Shown here piece after piece: positions 16,974 to 26,547 of a stretch of DNA of 64,000 nucleotides (position 1 is its first letter; each line of letters opens with the position of its first letter). A program made the translations under genes and the position numbers. The notes under the pieces are model-generated. The model made no database searches. It saw nothing but the letters and a program-made list of their open reading frames with translations, and had not been told where the DNA came from. This stretch comes from a candidate division TA06 bacterium (GTDB lineage: Bacteria > Edwardsbacteria > AC1 > EtOH8), in the NCBI GenBank assembly GCA_016235665.1, contig JACRJI010000006.1, positions 1-64,000 of the forward strand, read 5' to 3'.

Positions 16974-19900
16974 ATGGACCACAATATGCGTCCAGTAAAA
17001 TTATTAAGAAAAAATGACAGGCTTAGCAGGTTTATTGTTAATCTTACGACCATGATATTTTTGATATTGTTTTTAACGGGATCATCAACGGTATTTGCTA
17101 ATGGTGAACTCGTTTATTCTGGGGTTGGAACCGTTCATTCTCTGGGTTGGGAGGACTTTGAAAACAGTCAATTCAAAAAGAAAGAGGAACCTGCAAAAGC
17201 AGCTACTTCGTTATTTGTGCCCGGCGCGCATACCGAAAAGAACCCCGGCATACGCGACTTAAACTACAGCGAAGGTTCGGAAGGTATAAACCCTCTTAAC
17301 GGCGGTGTGTTTTTACACCAAAGCGATCTGGGATTGACCGGCAGGAACGGCGGCCTGCCGATGACTCGTTTTTACAGCAGCAAAAGAGTGTGGCGGCAGA
17401 CAATTGCCAATGAGGTTTCATCGCGCCAGGCTGTTAATTATAACGAATATAATACGTATTATACCCATGTCCCGCCCAGCGGCATCATGGGTCAGGGCTG
17501 GGATTTTAACATGGGGCGGATGTATTTACCGATCAATGATTCTTTAGGCGCAGGCTGGCCACCAGCCAGGTACAAATATGAAGAGCCATCAGGCATATCG
17601 CATAGTCTTGATACGATTGGTAATACCTCCAACTATAGGTCTGCAGACGGCCAGTATTTGCGTTTAAACAATTACTCAACAAGCTGTACTTTAAGGATTT
17701 CCTCCGGCAGCGAAGTAACATTTGCCGACGGGCTTGATTATATGTATCTGCCCAATTGGATACAGGATGCGTTAGGTTATGGCAGTGTATTGCTGCCGGT
17801 AAAGGTAACCGACCGTAACGGCAACTACATTAATATAAGCTATAAAGGCGATCCCGTAGGGAATGAAGTAAGATATATACAGATAGACTCCATAGTCAGC
17901 AGCAACGGCTCAAAAATGTTTTGTTATGCCTCTTACAAAAAATATACTCCGGTAAACGATTCGGTGCTGTTGATGGACAGCATGAAAACTAGGGGTTATA
18001 ACGGCGTCAATCAAACGGTAAAATATCATTATAAATTATACAAGACCACGTCCCAGCCTTTTGAATATTATGGCCAGGATTATGTGTTTGACGAGGAGCG
18101 CTGGTGCGCAGTGGCTTTAACGGACACCATACGGCGGTATTGTCTTAGCGCGGTGCTGTTTCCCAACGGCGATTCCGTAGCCTACGATTATAACCAGTAT
18201 TTTGAACTTTCCAAGCAGACACTGCCGACCGGTGGAAGCAGTGAATACAGCTATGGCAATTATGGGTTCCCCTTATTGGACAACAATAACAATTACACCC
18301 GTTTTACCAGGGCGGCAGACACATTGAAGGCCAAGGAAAACGATGGTTCTCTGGTTTCCAAGATCACATTTACCAGAAATGTGGTGGCCGGATACTATTC
18401 CAACCCGACCGATGTCAGAATTACCGATTCGCAGGGCGGGGAGACCAGGACTTATTTCATGTACAGCCAAACTCCGTTCAAAAGCGGCGGTTATGGGAAA
18501 GTTGAAAAAGAAGTGCATTATGATTTTGCCGGGAATGTGATAGACAGCGTTAAATACACTACAATATCGGATGATCTTTATTTAGGGACGCCGCTGACCT
18601 ACGGCCGCAATATGCGTCCGGACTCCATAGTAAGCTATATCGGCAGTAAAAAATACTGCACCCGGTACCGGCAGTACGATGGTTATGGCAATTTCCAGAG
18701 GATAGACAACCTGGGCGACATGGGCACCACCGCCGACAACAATTCAGTTTTCACCACTTATCTGCATAACAGCAAAACACAGTATAATTTTGACAATAAA
18801 CACATACTCAATCTGCCTTGCAGTACCTATGTAAAACCGGACAGCGCTTCCACCGTGGTGCTGTCGAAGACCAAGTTCTTCTACGACGATACCACCAGGA
18901 CCGACACTACCAGCTACAGTTCCTATCCGCCGGTCAACTGGCAAAGCCCGGGAATGATACGGGGCAACATTACCAGGGCCTGCCGCTGGAAGGCCGGGGC
19001 GCTGTACGACACCACCCAGATATTTTATGACAAGCTGGGCAATGTAATAAAGACCATAAACGCCAAGGGCGATTCATCCAAGGTATCCTATTCTGCTTTG
19101 GGAAGCTACTATCCCGATAAGTTCCAGTATGCCTGGCCCTGCAGCACCGTTAGTTATGTTGCCAACGGGGCAAACGTGCTGGCTTTAAGCAGCATAACAG
19201 ATTACGACAGTTGTACCGGCCTTGTTTTATGGTCAGCAGGCGCCAACCGGGACACCACCCGTTTTGAGTACGATACATACGGACGTCCCATAAAGGCAGT
19301 CAAACCCGGGGAATGGGCCGGGAGCTGGGGCTCCACCTATCCTTCGGCCGTCACTCATTATTACGACAGCGGCTATCCCCGGTCAACCGTAGACTCGGTA
19401 AAGATAACCGGCACCAAGTATGCGGTCAGCAAGACCTTTTATAACGGGTTTGGCCGGGCCATACAAGCCCAAAAGACGGAGTTGAATGGTTATGCAACCA
19501 TAGCAAATACGGCTTACGATTCATTGGGGCGGGTGCAAAAGGCATCCAATCCAATTGCCACAGTCACTACTTTCGGAACCTATGTAAGTACGGACTACTG
19601 GTCCAGCCAGCCCAAGGTACGGTATTATTACGACGCCATAGGCCGTCCGCTTAAGACCGTTTACCAGGACTCCACCCGCGATTCCGTGGCTTTTGGCGAT
19701 AACTGGGTGAAGACCTGGGACGCCAAGGGCGACACCGCCATCGCCAAGGTGAACGGCCCCGGCATGGCCGATACCACCATCAATGGCCTGGGTTTGTTGA
19801 CCATAGTCAAACACGACAAACTGGGCCGCGACAGCGTGATCATCGACGCCGCCGGCAAAAGCACCTATTGCTATTATGACACCTTAGGGCGCACCAAGGG

Positions 19901-22148
19901 CGCCAACGGAACTGACGCCTCGTCCAGCTATACCTATAAAGGCGCCGCCCTGGACTTTTTACTGGAATATGACGCGGTGGACAATATTACCTGCCGCAAG
20001 AACGCCAAGGGCGTGGTTAACTACACTTACGACGCACTTAAGCGGGTCACCAAGGTTGACTCGGCGGGGTCGGATAGAGTATTATATAAGTACGACAGCT
20101 ATACCGACTGCAATTATTCCCCGTCCGATACTTTGTACGCCAAGGGCCGGATAACCAGGCTGATCACAGCGGGCATAGATACCACCTGGTTTGCCTACGA
20201 CAAGGCCGGCCGGTTGGTCAAAAGAGTATATGCCTATGCCGGGATGAACGGCGGCCGCGATTCCATCCGTTATGCCTATAACTCGGCCGATGCCTGCACC
20301 GCCCTGACTTATCCGGATGGAACAGTCGCAAAGTACAGTTACAATACCCTGGGCCAGTTGATGTCGGTTAAGAGCGCTTCTTATTATTATGTGGACTCCA
20401 CCTATTACAACGTTACCAACCTAGCCAAAAAGATACAATATTCCAATTACACCAGCGACAGCATGTTCTATGATAACCGCTTAAGGATCAACCGGTTGAA
20501 GACTACGAATTACGTTTGGGAAATCCCGGCGACCTATTCAAGAATGGACCTGAGCTACAGTTACTGGGAAGACGGCTACATCAAAAAGATACAGGACAAT
20601 CTTAATTCGTCCTACACCCAGTATTACGACTCCAGCATCAGTTACGACGCCGCCGGACGGCTTACGGTTTGCAAGACGGGGTCAACAGTCATATCCTACA
20701 CCTACGACAACGTGGGCAACCGGACCGCGGAGGTGATTGGCGGCACCAGCAGAGCGCTAACCTACACCTCGGGGACCAACAAGCTGGCCACCGCCAATAT
20801 AAAGGGTACAACTTATTGGTATATACACGACAATGCCGGCAACGTAACAGGTAAGGAAGCCTCGGGCGGTTATTATTACTCTTATGATTATAATAACATG
20901 TTGTGCAAGATGAACCAGCTAGACGCCATGGACAGGACGGTCCGCACGGTCACCAATTACTACGGCATGGGCGGCAGCACCCGGGTGAAGAAGAAGGACA
21001 GCCAATTAGGCAGCCGCTATTACACCTACGAGGGGCTTAACCCGCTTTGCGAATACGATTCCACCGGCACGGTCAAAAAGAAATATGTTTACGCCTTTGG
21101 CGAGTGCATAGCCTATGAGGACAGCGTTAGCAATGTTTACTGGATGCACCACGACGCCATAGGCAGCGTTAAGGTAATTACCGATTGCAACGGCGACTCC
21201 GTTTCCACCTACAAGTATTACCCGTTTGGGGACTCGCTTTTAACCCGGGGCAGCGCCAAGAACGATATGCAGTTTACCGGCAAGCCGAATATTGCAGGCA
21301 TAGAGGCCTACGATTTTAATGCCAGGTACTACGACCCGGAGATTGGCCGGTTTTACAGCATTGACCCGCTGTGGAACCCGGCGGTAAGCCCGTATGCGTA
21401 TTGTAATAATAACCCGGTGAATTTTACGGACCCGACGGGGAAGAAGGCAGACCCTGTACAGCAAGAAAAAGCATTACAACAAGCTTTGCATGATTTATAC
21501 TCTGGACATGTTAGTTCTTTTACACTCGTTGATGGCGATATACGAATTACTTATGCTCTGATGTGGGTAGAGGATCACACCCGACCAATTTGTGGTGCTG
21601 ATGGTGAAGGATTTAGCGGGTACTATGTCCAGAATCGTTTATTTACGGAACTGATGAATGCTGTAAAAGGAGGGAATGGCGGCGGAAATACCAATTCCGG
21701 GCCTACCCCGCCTAAAACGACGCCAGGGTCAGAGCTGGGTGCAACTACTGGTGGGAGCGGAAGAAGTGGGGCTACTGATCCTACCGGGAATGGCGGGGTC
21801 CCGACATCGCAGGGGAGAGATTTACCTTCACAAATAGCAAATGCGTGGAAAAATCTTAATACAAGTGTAATTGATGGAATAAACAGAATGTTAAACTCTT
21901 ATCCTGGTCAGGTTGGTACTACAGCATTACCAACTGCTTATTGCGGTAGTTTCCCAGTAGCAGAGGGGTTAGGTGCCGGTATAGTTGCACCACAAACCGT
22001 AAAAGCTGCAATGTATGAGGAATTTCATAGATCAATGTTAGACTCTCTTGATGCGGCTATTCAAAGGGGTGGTGGATTCGGTGATAATTGTCCTACCGAT
22101 AACAGTGATTCAACTGTATTTGATGATTATGGGAAGCGCCATCCATAA
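16974..22148 (+). CDS. RHS/YD-repeat protein with variable C-terminal tip
   Basis: This 1724-residue protein has a hydrophobic N-terminal segment (about 22-44, a signal peptide or anchor). Many YD repeats follow (such as YDSLGRV, YDALKRV, YDAAGRLT, YDNVGNRT) from about 400 to 1400. The RHS core end (ARYYDPEIGRFYSIDP, then DPTG at 1486-1489) is intact. In RHS proteins the repeats form a shell around a C-terminal toxic or adhesive domain. The tip here (1490-1724) has a Gly/Thr/Pro linker at about 1560-1620 and a final about 105 residues I do not recognise. GC falls sharply at the tip, which suggests exchange of the tip by recombination. Confidence 0.9.
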   Translation: MDHNMRPVKLLRKNDRLSRFIVNLTTMIFLILFLTGSSTVFANGELVYSGVGTVHSLGWEDFENSQFKKKEEPAKAATSLFVPGAHTEKNPGIRDLNYSEGSEGINPLNGGVFLHQSDLGLTGRNGGLPMTRFYSSKRVWRQTIANEVSSRQAVNYNEYNTYYTHVPPSGIMGQGWDFNMGRMYLPINDSLGAGWPPARYKYEEPSGISHSLDTIGNTSNYRSADGQYLRLNNYSTSCTLRISSGSEVTFADGLDYMYLPNWIQDALGYGSVLLPVKVTDRNGNYINISYKGDPVGNEVRYIQIDSIVSSNGSKMFCYASYKKYTPVNDSVLLMDSMKTRGYNGVNQTVKYHYKLYKTTSQPFEYYGQDYVFDEERWCAVALTDTIRRYCLSAVLFPNGDSVAYDYNQYFELSKQTLPTGGSSEYSYGNYGFPLLDNNNNYTRFTRAADTLKAKENDGSLVSKITFTRNVVAGYYSNPTDVRITDSQGGETRTYFMYSQTPFKSGGYGKVEKEVHYDFAGNVIDSVKYTTISDDLYLGTPLTYGRNMRPDSIVSYIGSKKYCTRYRQYDGYGNFQRIDNLGDMGTTADNNSVFTTYLHNSKTQYNFDNKHILNLPCSTYVKPDSASTVVLSKTKFFYDDTTRTDTTSYSSYPPVNWQSPGMIRGNITRACRWKAGALYDTTQIFYDKLGNVIKTINAKGDSSKVSYSALGSYYPDKFQYAWPCSTVSYVANGANVLALSSITDYDSCTGLVLWSAGANRDTTRFEYDTYGRPIKAVKPGEWAGSWGSTYPSAVTHYYDSGYPRSTVDSVKITGTKYAVSKTFYNGFGRAIQAQKTELNGYATIANTAYDSLGRVQKASNPIATVTTFGTYVSTDYWSSQPKVRYYYDAIGRPLKTVYQDSTRDSVAFGDNWVKTWDAKGDTAIAKVNGPGMADTTINGLGLLTIVKHDKLGRDSVIIDAAGKSTYCYYDTLGRTKGANGTDASSSYTYKGAALDFLLEYDAVDNITCRKNAKGVVNYTYDALKRVTKVDSAGSDRVLYKYDSYTDCNYSPSDTLYAKGRITRLITAGIDTTWFAYDKAGRLVKRVYAYAGMNGGRDSIRYAYNSADACTALTYPDGTVAKYSYNTLGQLMSVKSASYYYVDSTYYNVTNLAKKIQYSNYTSDSMFYDNRLRINRLKTTNYVWEIPATYSRMDLSYSYWEDGYIKKIQDNLNSSYTQYYDSSISYDAAGRLTVCKTGSTVISYTYDNVGNRTAEVIGGTSRALTYTSGTNKLATANIKGTTYWYIHDNAGNVTGKEASGGYYYSYDYNNMLCKMNQLDAMDRTVRTVTNYYGMGGSTRVKKKDSQLGSRYYTYEGLNPLCEYDSTGTVKKKYVYAFGECIAYEDSVSNVYWMHHDAIGSVKVITDCNGDSVSTYKYYPFGDSLLTRGSAKNDMQFTGKPNIAGIEAYDFNARYYDPEIGRFYSIDPLWNPAVSPYAYCNNNPVNFTDPTGKKADPVQQEKALQQALHDLYSGHVSSFTLVDGDIRITYALMWVEDHTRPICGADGEGFSGYYVQNRLFTELMNAVKGGNGGGNTNSGPTPPKTTPGSELGATTGGSGRSGATDPTGNGGVPTSQGRDLPSQIANAWKNLNTSVIDGINRMLNSYPGQVGTTALPTAYCGSFPVAEGLGAGIVAPQTVKAAMYEEFHRSMLDSLDAAIQRGGGFGDNCPTDNSDSTVFDDYGKRHP

Positions 22149-22167
22149 TAATTAAGACAACTGTTAT

Positions 22168-23511
22168 ATGAAAAAATATTTATTACGCATATTCATATTA
22201 TTATTATTATTTGTACAAATTGCATCTGCAACGACAAGAGACACCTTATCTGCGCAAATAAATGGAACAATAAAATGGATTACACACAAAAAAAGCAATT
22301 ATGCTGTTGCAAGATCAATACTTTTGGACGTCAAAAAGCAACTGCCAGATACTGCTTTTGGAGGTAAATGCTTTTATGCATTGTGTTTGGCTTACAGAGG
22401 TATGTGTAATCATGAAGCAACTTATTATTATGCCACCAAGGCTTTAAACAATGCAAAAACATGGGGCGATTCTGCTTTAGCTTTCGCAATCCAGGGGGAG
22501 GCGCTTTATAATATTGGTATTTATGAAAGGGCCGGGTTATCTTTGGGAAATGCAAGAGTATTAGCCTTGACAAATGATGAAAAATATTTTAAACTCTTTC
22601 AATATCTTGACAGTGTGAGAATCGGTGGTGAGGAAGCCCGTGACGATGAAAAAACCAAGCCATATTTGCAAAAATTATTTTTTATAATTAAAAGAGCTAT
22701 ATTTTACATCGGAGATCGTTACACCTGGGCGTACACAATATTTAATGGTAATAATTGGTATTTCCTAATTAATTCAATGTTTCTTACGGCATGTTATTTA
22801 CTGTTTATTAAAGTAAAATATAAAGCCAATATATTATTAAATTATGCGTACAACTATTATTTACTGTATTTTAGTATTTTACTCCTGTGGAATGTCATTA
22901 TAACCAATTATTTAATTTATAATGGGCGCATTGACTATTTTACAAATTGGAATGATGAAATGCCAATGCTAAGCCTATGCTTTTCCCAGTTAATCTTTGC
23001 CTTGGCGTATGTTGTTTTTGATTATACTAAAAAATGGAAAATTGCTAAAGAAATAATCCAGTGCATAAAAGACATACCTTTGGTTAAACAGATAAAATGG
23101 GCAGTAATTGGCATAGTAATCATGGTGACAATCCGTATTGTATTGGCTGTAGTAAAATTGTATCCAATTGTATTGAGCAGTTTGTTTATAAAACCCGGTT
23201 TGTTCAATACCCGTTATTTTATTATTTATGTAATTGCGATAACAATTGCAGCTCCTATATTTGAAGAAGTGTTCATGAGGTGGCTCGTCTATCGCTCGGT
23301 GAGGAAAGTTACTAATTTATGGGTTGGTTTATTGGCAACAACAATAATAGGTTTACTTTTGCACGGGCAAACTTATAGTAACATCAGTGTGTTTTATTTA
23401 ATAAACCTTATATTGATATCTACAGTATCGTCGATATTGGTAGAAAAAACAGGTTCAATATTGCCGTCAATTATTGTTCATATGTTTAACAATGTAATTT
23501 CATTCATATAA
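22168..23511 (+). CDS. Membrane protein with C-terminal CPBP protease motifs
   Basis: The 447-residue, strongly AT-rich gene lies 19 bp after the RHS stop with no terminator between, so the two are likely co-transcribed. It has an N-terminal signal peptide and a soluble segment (about 25-170) with a helical, TPR-like look. Several membrane helices follow, and then the CPBP (Rce1-like) motifs: E366-E367-x3-R371, H399 and H438-x3-N442. CPBP proteins act as intramembrane proteases and include bacteriocin immunity proteins. A role in protecting against, or maturing, the RHS product is inference. The start has only a weak ribosome site. Confidence 0.75.
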   Translation: MKKYLLRIFILLLLFVQIASATTRDTLSAQINGTIKWITHKKSNYAVARSILLDVKKQLPDTAFGGKCFYALCLAYRGMCNHEATYYYATKALNNAKTWGDSALAFAIQGEALYNIGIYERAGLSLGNARVLALTNDEKYFKLFQYLDSVRIGGEEARDDEKTKPYLQKLFFIIKRAIFYIGDRYTWAYTIFNGNNWYFLINSMFLTACYLLFIKVKYKANILLNYAYNYYLLYFSILLLWNVIITNYLIYNGRIDYFTNWNDEMPMLSLCFSQLIFALAYVVFDYTKKWKIAKEIIQCIKDIPLVKQIKWAVIGIVIMVTIRIVLAVVKLYPIVLSSLFIKPGLFNTRYFIIYVIAITIAAPIFEEVFMRWLVYRSVRKVTNLWVGLLATTIIGLLLHGQTYSNISVFYLINLILISTVSSILVEKTGSILPSIIVHMFNNVISFI

Positions 23512-23561
23512 CAATAATTGTTATGGGTTATGGTAAAGAGGCTTCACTTAACCAGAAAGAG

Positions 23562-23600
23562 GGCGGAAGGAAATTAATCCTTGCGCCTTTTTTGTTTTTA
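23562..23600 (+). terminator. Terminator after the CPBP gene
   Basis: GGCGGAAGGA (23562-23571) pairs with TCCTTGCGCC (23578-23587) except for one mismatch, followed by a long T-rich run. It closes the AT-rich RHS-CPBP unit. The ATG of the next gene is only 30 bp beyond the stem. Confidence 0.8.
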
Positions 23601-23616
23601 TTGTATTATTCAATCA

Positions 23617-24729
23617 ATGAGAATAAAGACATTCCTTCTTATACTATCAGCAGTAGCCTGCTTTCCCCCCCTCAAATTACACGCCCAGGTCAAAGGCATG
23701 TGGGTGGTGCGCTATTCCCTGACCAGCCCGACCAGCGTCAGGAAGATCGTCCGCTCGGCCCGGCAGGCCGGCATCACCGATCTGTTTGTCCAGTTCTTCG
23801 CCAAGGGCGAGGCCTATTACTATTCCCAAAACCTGCCCACCGCCGCTTGCGTCTCCAAGGACTTCGACCCCCTGGCCCTGATGCTGAAAGAATGCAAGGC
23901 CGGCGGCATCAAGATGCACGCCTGGATCAACGTCTACTTCATCTGGTCATCCGAGGCGGATCCCAGGGACCGGAGGCATGTCTATTACAAGGGCAAGGGG
24001 TGGTTCGCCGCCGATTCCGAGGGCCGTTCGTTAAAGGACTACAGCCAGAAAGAGCTGGACCGGAAAGGACTGGAAGGGGTCTATCTTTCAGCGGCCAGCC
24101 CCGAGGTCAAGCAATATCTTCGGGAACTGGTGCGGGAGATCCTCTTCAAATACGACGTGGACGGCATCCACCTGGACTACGTGCGCTACGGCAACCTCAA
24201 CTATTCCTACGACCTTTCCAGCCGCAATGCCTTTTACAGCCAGTACAAGGTGGACCCCATGGCCTTTTTCACCGGGGACCCCGGCCTAAAGCCTTATTGG
24301 GATACCTGGTATCTGTGGAGGATGTACAACATCTCGGACCTGGTCTCCCAGCTGAAGATGGACATCGTAAAATTCAATCCCTGGGTCAAGCTCTCGGCTG
24401 CGGTCAAGCCCGATCCCGACGAGGCCCGGGCCGGTTTCGGCCAGGACTGGCCCAACTGGCTGCTGAACCGCTGGGTGGATTTCGTGGTGCTGATGGATTA
24501 CTCCAAGGACACTCCCACCGTCCTGCGGCTGGCCCAGAAATCGGTGCGCTACAAGGGGGCGGGACAGGTCTACGTGGGGCTGGGAGCCTGGCGCGACAGC
24601 ATGGAGGGTATCATGGAGAAGACCCGGGAACTGCGGCGGGCGGGCATCAACGACATCGTGCTGTTCTCCTACGACGGCCTGGCCCAGCGGGGGATAAGTT
24701 TTGAGGAACTTAAAGCCAGGGGGTTTTAA
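23617..24729 (+). CDS. Secreted GHL10-type glycoside hydrolase-like protein
   Basis: The 370-residue protein starts at ATG 23617 and has a signal peptide (MRIKTFLLILSAVACFPPL, cleavage near HAQ). It then follows the GHL10/YngK (DUF187) TIM-barrel pattern: an opening KGMWVVRYSL, the HAWINVYF strand, and the DGIHLDYVRYG catalytic-strand motif. Members hydrolyse or bind glycans outside the cytoplasm; the substrate is not evident. GC is high again, unlike the preceding gene. A frame-shifted reading of the same region is a shadow. Confidence 0.85.
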   Translation: MRIKTFLLILSAVACFPPLKLHAQVKGMWVVRYSLTSPTSVRKIVRSARQAGITDLFVQFFAKGEAYYYSQNLPTAACVSKDFDPLALMLKECKAGGIKMHAWINVYFIWSSEADPRDRRHVYYKGKGWFAADSEGRSLKDYSQKELDRKGLEGVYLSAASPEVKQYLRELVREILFKYDVDGIHLDYVRYGNLNYSYDLSSRNAFYSQYKVDPMAFFTGDPGLKPYWDTWYLWRMYNISDLVSQLKMDIVKFNPWVKLSAAVKPDPDEARAGFGQDWPNWLLNRWVDFVVLMDYSKDTPTVLRLAQKSVRYKGAGQVYVGLGAWRDSMEGIMEKTRELRRAGINDIVLFSYDGLAQRGISFEELKARGF

Positions 24730-24777
24730 CAGTAAACTGTGAATAGGGAAACGTGAATTGTAGAGAGGAATAGTTTG

Positions 24778-25002
24778 ATGAATAAACAGAAAGCACTTAA
24801 ATGGCTGAACCTGGCGCTGTTTGCGCTGTTCGCAGTCCAGGCGGTGACCGGGGTGCTGGCCTTTACCGGGCTGCTGGAGAACGCCGAGGTGGCCGGGGAG
24901 ATACATGAATATGCCGGACTGGCCATGGTCCTGGTTGTCCTGGCGCACCTGTGGCTGAACTGGGGCTGGGTGAAACTTAACTTCCTTGCCAGAAAAAAAT
25001 AG
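24778..25002 (+). CDS. Small two-helix membrane protein, DUF4405-like
   Basis: The 74-residue product has two hydrophobic helices (about 10-30 and 48-68) with His in each half (GEIHEYAGL and LAHLWLNWGWV). This resembles DUF4405/cytochrome-b-like small proteins that could bind haem. GAGAGG precedes the ATG, which is preferred over the TTG three bases upstream. The function is unknown. Confidence 0.65.
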   Translation: MNKQKALKWLNLALFALFAVQAVTGVLAFTGLLENAEVAGEIHEYAGLAMVLVVLAHLWLNWGWVKLNFLARKK

Positions 25003-25027
25003 GAAATGGGAAATTGGAAACTGGAAC
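25003..25027 (+). repeat. A-rich GGAAAYTGG-like tandem words
   Basis: Directly after the stop of the small membrane gene come three to four degenerate copies of a GGAAAYTGG-type word. A similar A-rich text lies between tuf and rpsJ (about 160-185). It looks like a simple intergenic repeat without coding capacity. Confidence 0.4.
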
Positions 25028-25099
25028 TTTGTCCGTTGGACTTTGTTTGGGGCACCCTTTTGCAGCTAATTCCGGTAAAACCAAAAATCAGGGAGCAGT

Positions 25100-26350
25100 A
25101 TGAGCCAGATACGACGCCTGTTTGAAGAGGATCTTGACCGCTATGTCAACATCGTGGCCGAGGCCTATCCCGGGTTCAAGATCGTCACGCCCGAGGACAA
25201 GCAAAAACTCAAGGAACGTTTGGTAAAACACCAGGAGGATGATCCCGGAGTCAGTTTCTGGGGCCTTTTCCGCGAAGAGAAAATGCTGGGCGGGATGCGG
25301 CTGCACGACCTGAACCTGCAAATGTACGAGACCCAGATCAAAGCCGGCGGGGTGGGGATGGTGGCGGTGGACCTGCTTCACAAAAAGGAAAAGATCTGCC
25401 GGGAGATGATCGCCTATTTTCTGGAACACTACCGCCAGAAAGGTTACAACCTGGCCACCCTGTATCCCTTCCGTCCGGACTTTTACAAGAAGATGGGTTT
25501 TGGCTTCGGTACCCGGGCCTTTCAGTTCAGGACCAGGCCCGATCAGCTGCCCAAGGGAAGCGCCAAGAGCCATGTCAAACGGCTGGAGACCGGAGATCTC
25601 AAGGAATATCTGGCCTGCGCCCGGCAGTTCGGCCGGGAGCATCACGGAATGATGGAGAAGACCCAGGCCGAGGCCGAGGGCCTGCTGAAAAGCCCGGATT
25701 CCAAGGTTTATGGATATAAGAAGGCCGACCAGGTATTGGGGTATGTGACCTTCTCCTTTAAGCCGGCCGACGCCAATTTCCTGCAGACCGAGATGGTGGT
25801 GCGGGAATTAGTTTATCAGGATCCGGAGGTCCTCATGGAACTGATGACCTTCCTGCACAGCCAGGCCGACCAGATTAAGCAGGTGGTCTTCATCACCCAG
25901 GATGAGCACTTGAACTGGCTGTTCGGTGACATCCGGGACGGCTCTGAGAACCTGATCCCGCCGCTGTTCCAGCAGACCGCCGCCGAGGGTTACGGGATGA
26001 TGTACCGGTCGCTCAATACCAGAAGGCTGTTTGAGGAGATGAAAGGGCATAATTTCGGCGAACAGAACTGCAAATTGAAACTTAACATCGCCGACAGTTT
26101 CCTGCCGGCCAATGCCGGGGCGCTGGTGGCCCAGGTGGAGTTTGGCGCCCTGACCATATCAGACGAACAGGAATACGACGCGGAGATCTGGCTTGATGTT
26201 TCCGAGTTCTCCTCCCTGCTGATGGGAGCGGTGGATTACAAAACGCTTCACCGCCTGGGCCTGTCCCGGATCTCCGATCCGGCCTATTTGAACACGGTAG
26301 ACCGGATTTTCCGGGCCCAAAACAAGCCCATCTGCTACACCTATTTTTAG
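25100..26350 (+). CDS. Eis-like GNAT N-acetyltransferase
   Basis: The 416-residue protein has an N-terminal GNAT fold (GGMRLHDLNLQ, then GGVGMVAVDLLHKKEKICREM, which contains the acetyl-CoA loop and the R/K-rich helix). A second GNAT-like region and a C-terminal SCP2-like domain give the three-part Eis architecture. Eis proteins acetylate amines, including aminoglycosides and peptides, but the substrate here cannot be told. It is single-gene, with GGGAG before ATG 25100. Confidence 0.85.
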   Translation: MSQIRRLFEEDLDRYVNIVAEAYPGFKIVTPEDKQKLKERLVKHQEDDPGVSFWGLFREEKMLGGMRLHDLNLQMYETQIKAGGVGMVAVDLLHKKEKICREMIAYFLEHYRQKGYNLATLYPFRPDFYKKMGFGFGTRAFQFRTRPDQLPKGSAKSHVKRLETGDLKEYLACARQFGREHHGMMEKTQAEAEGLLKSPDSKVYGYKKADQVLGYVTFSFKPADANFLQTEMVVRELVYQDPEVLMELMTFLHSQADQIKQVVFITQDEHLNWLFGDIRDGSENLIPPLFQQTAAEGYGMMYRSLNTRRLFEEMKGHNFGEQNCKLKLNIADSFLPANAGALVAQVEFGALTISDEQEYDAEIWLDVSEFSSLLMGAVDYKTLHRLGLSRISDPAYLNTVDRIFRAQNKPICYTYF

Positions 26351-26547
26351 CAGGTAATCCTCCTTCGCAGAATACTTCACCGCCGGATACTGGGCCCTAG
26401 GGCAAGCCCGGGATAAACATAGTCGAAGTATGGCGGGACTTTGTTTTATGCTTGAATGCAGGGTTGGATTGTGATAAAATAAAATTCTGCAATCAGCAAA
26501 ACCAGGCATAATTTACGGGCCTTTTCAATACAACCAAAGGATCTATT

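Noticed and set aside
23523-24704. A long open frame of 393 codons over the GHL10-type gene
   Set aside because: It is in another frame of the same high-GC DNA. The alternative frame has a signal peptide and the DGIHLDYVRY motif, whereas this one has low-complexity Gly/Pro/Arg text with no domain.
26351-26547. A terminator in the gap between the acetyltransferase and ychF
   Set aside because: There are imperfect inverted words (ATACTTC/GAAGTAT and a GGGCCC palindrome), but no continuous stem followed by a T-run.
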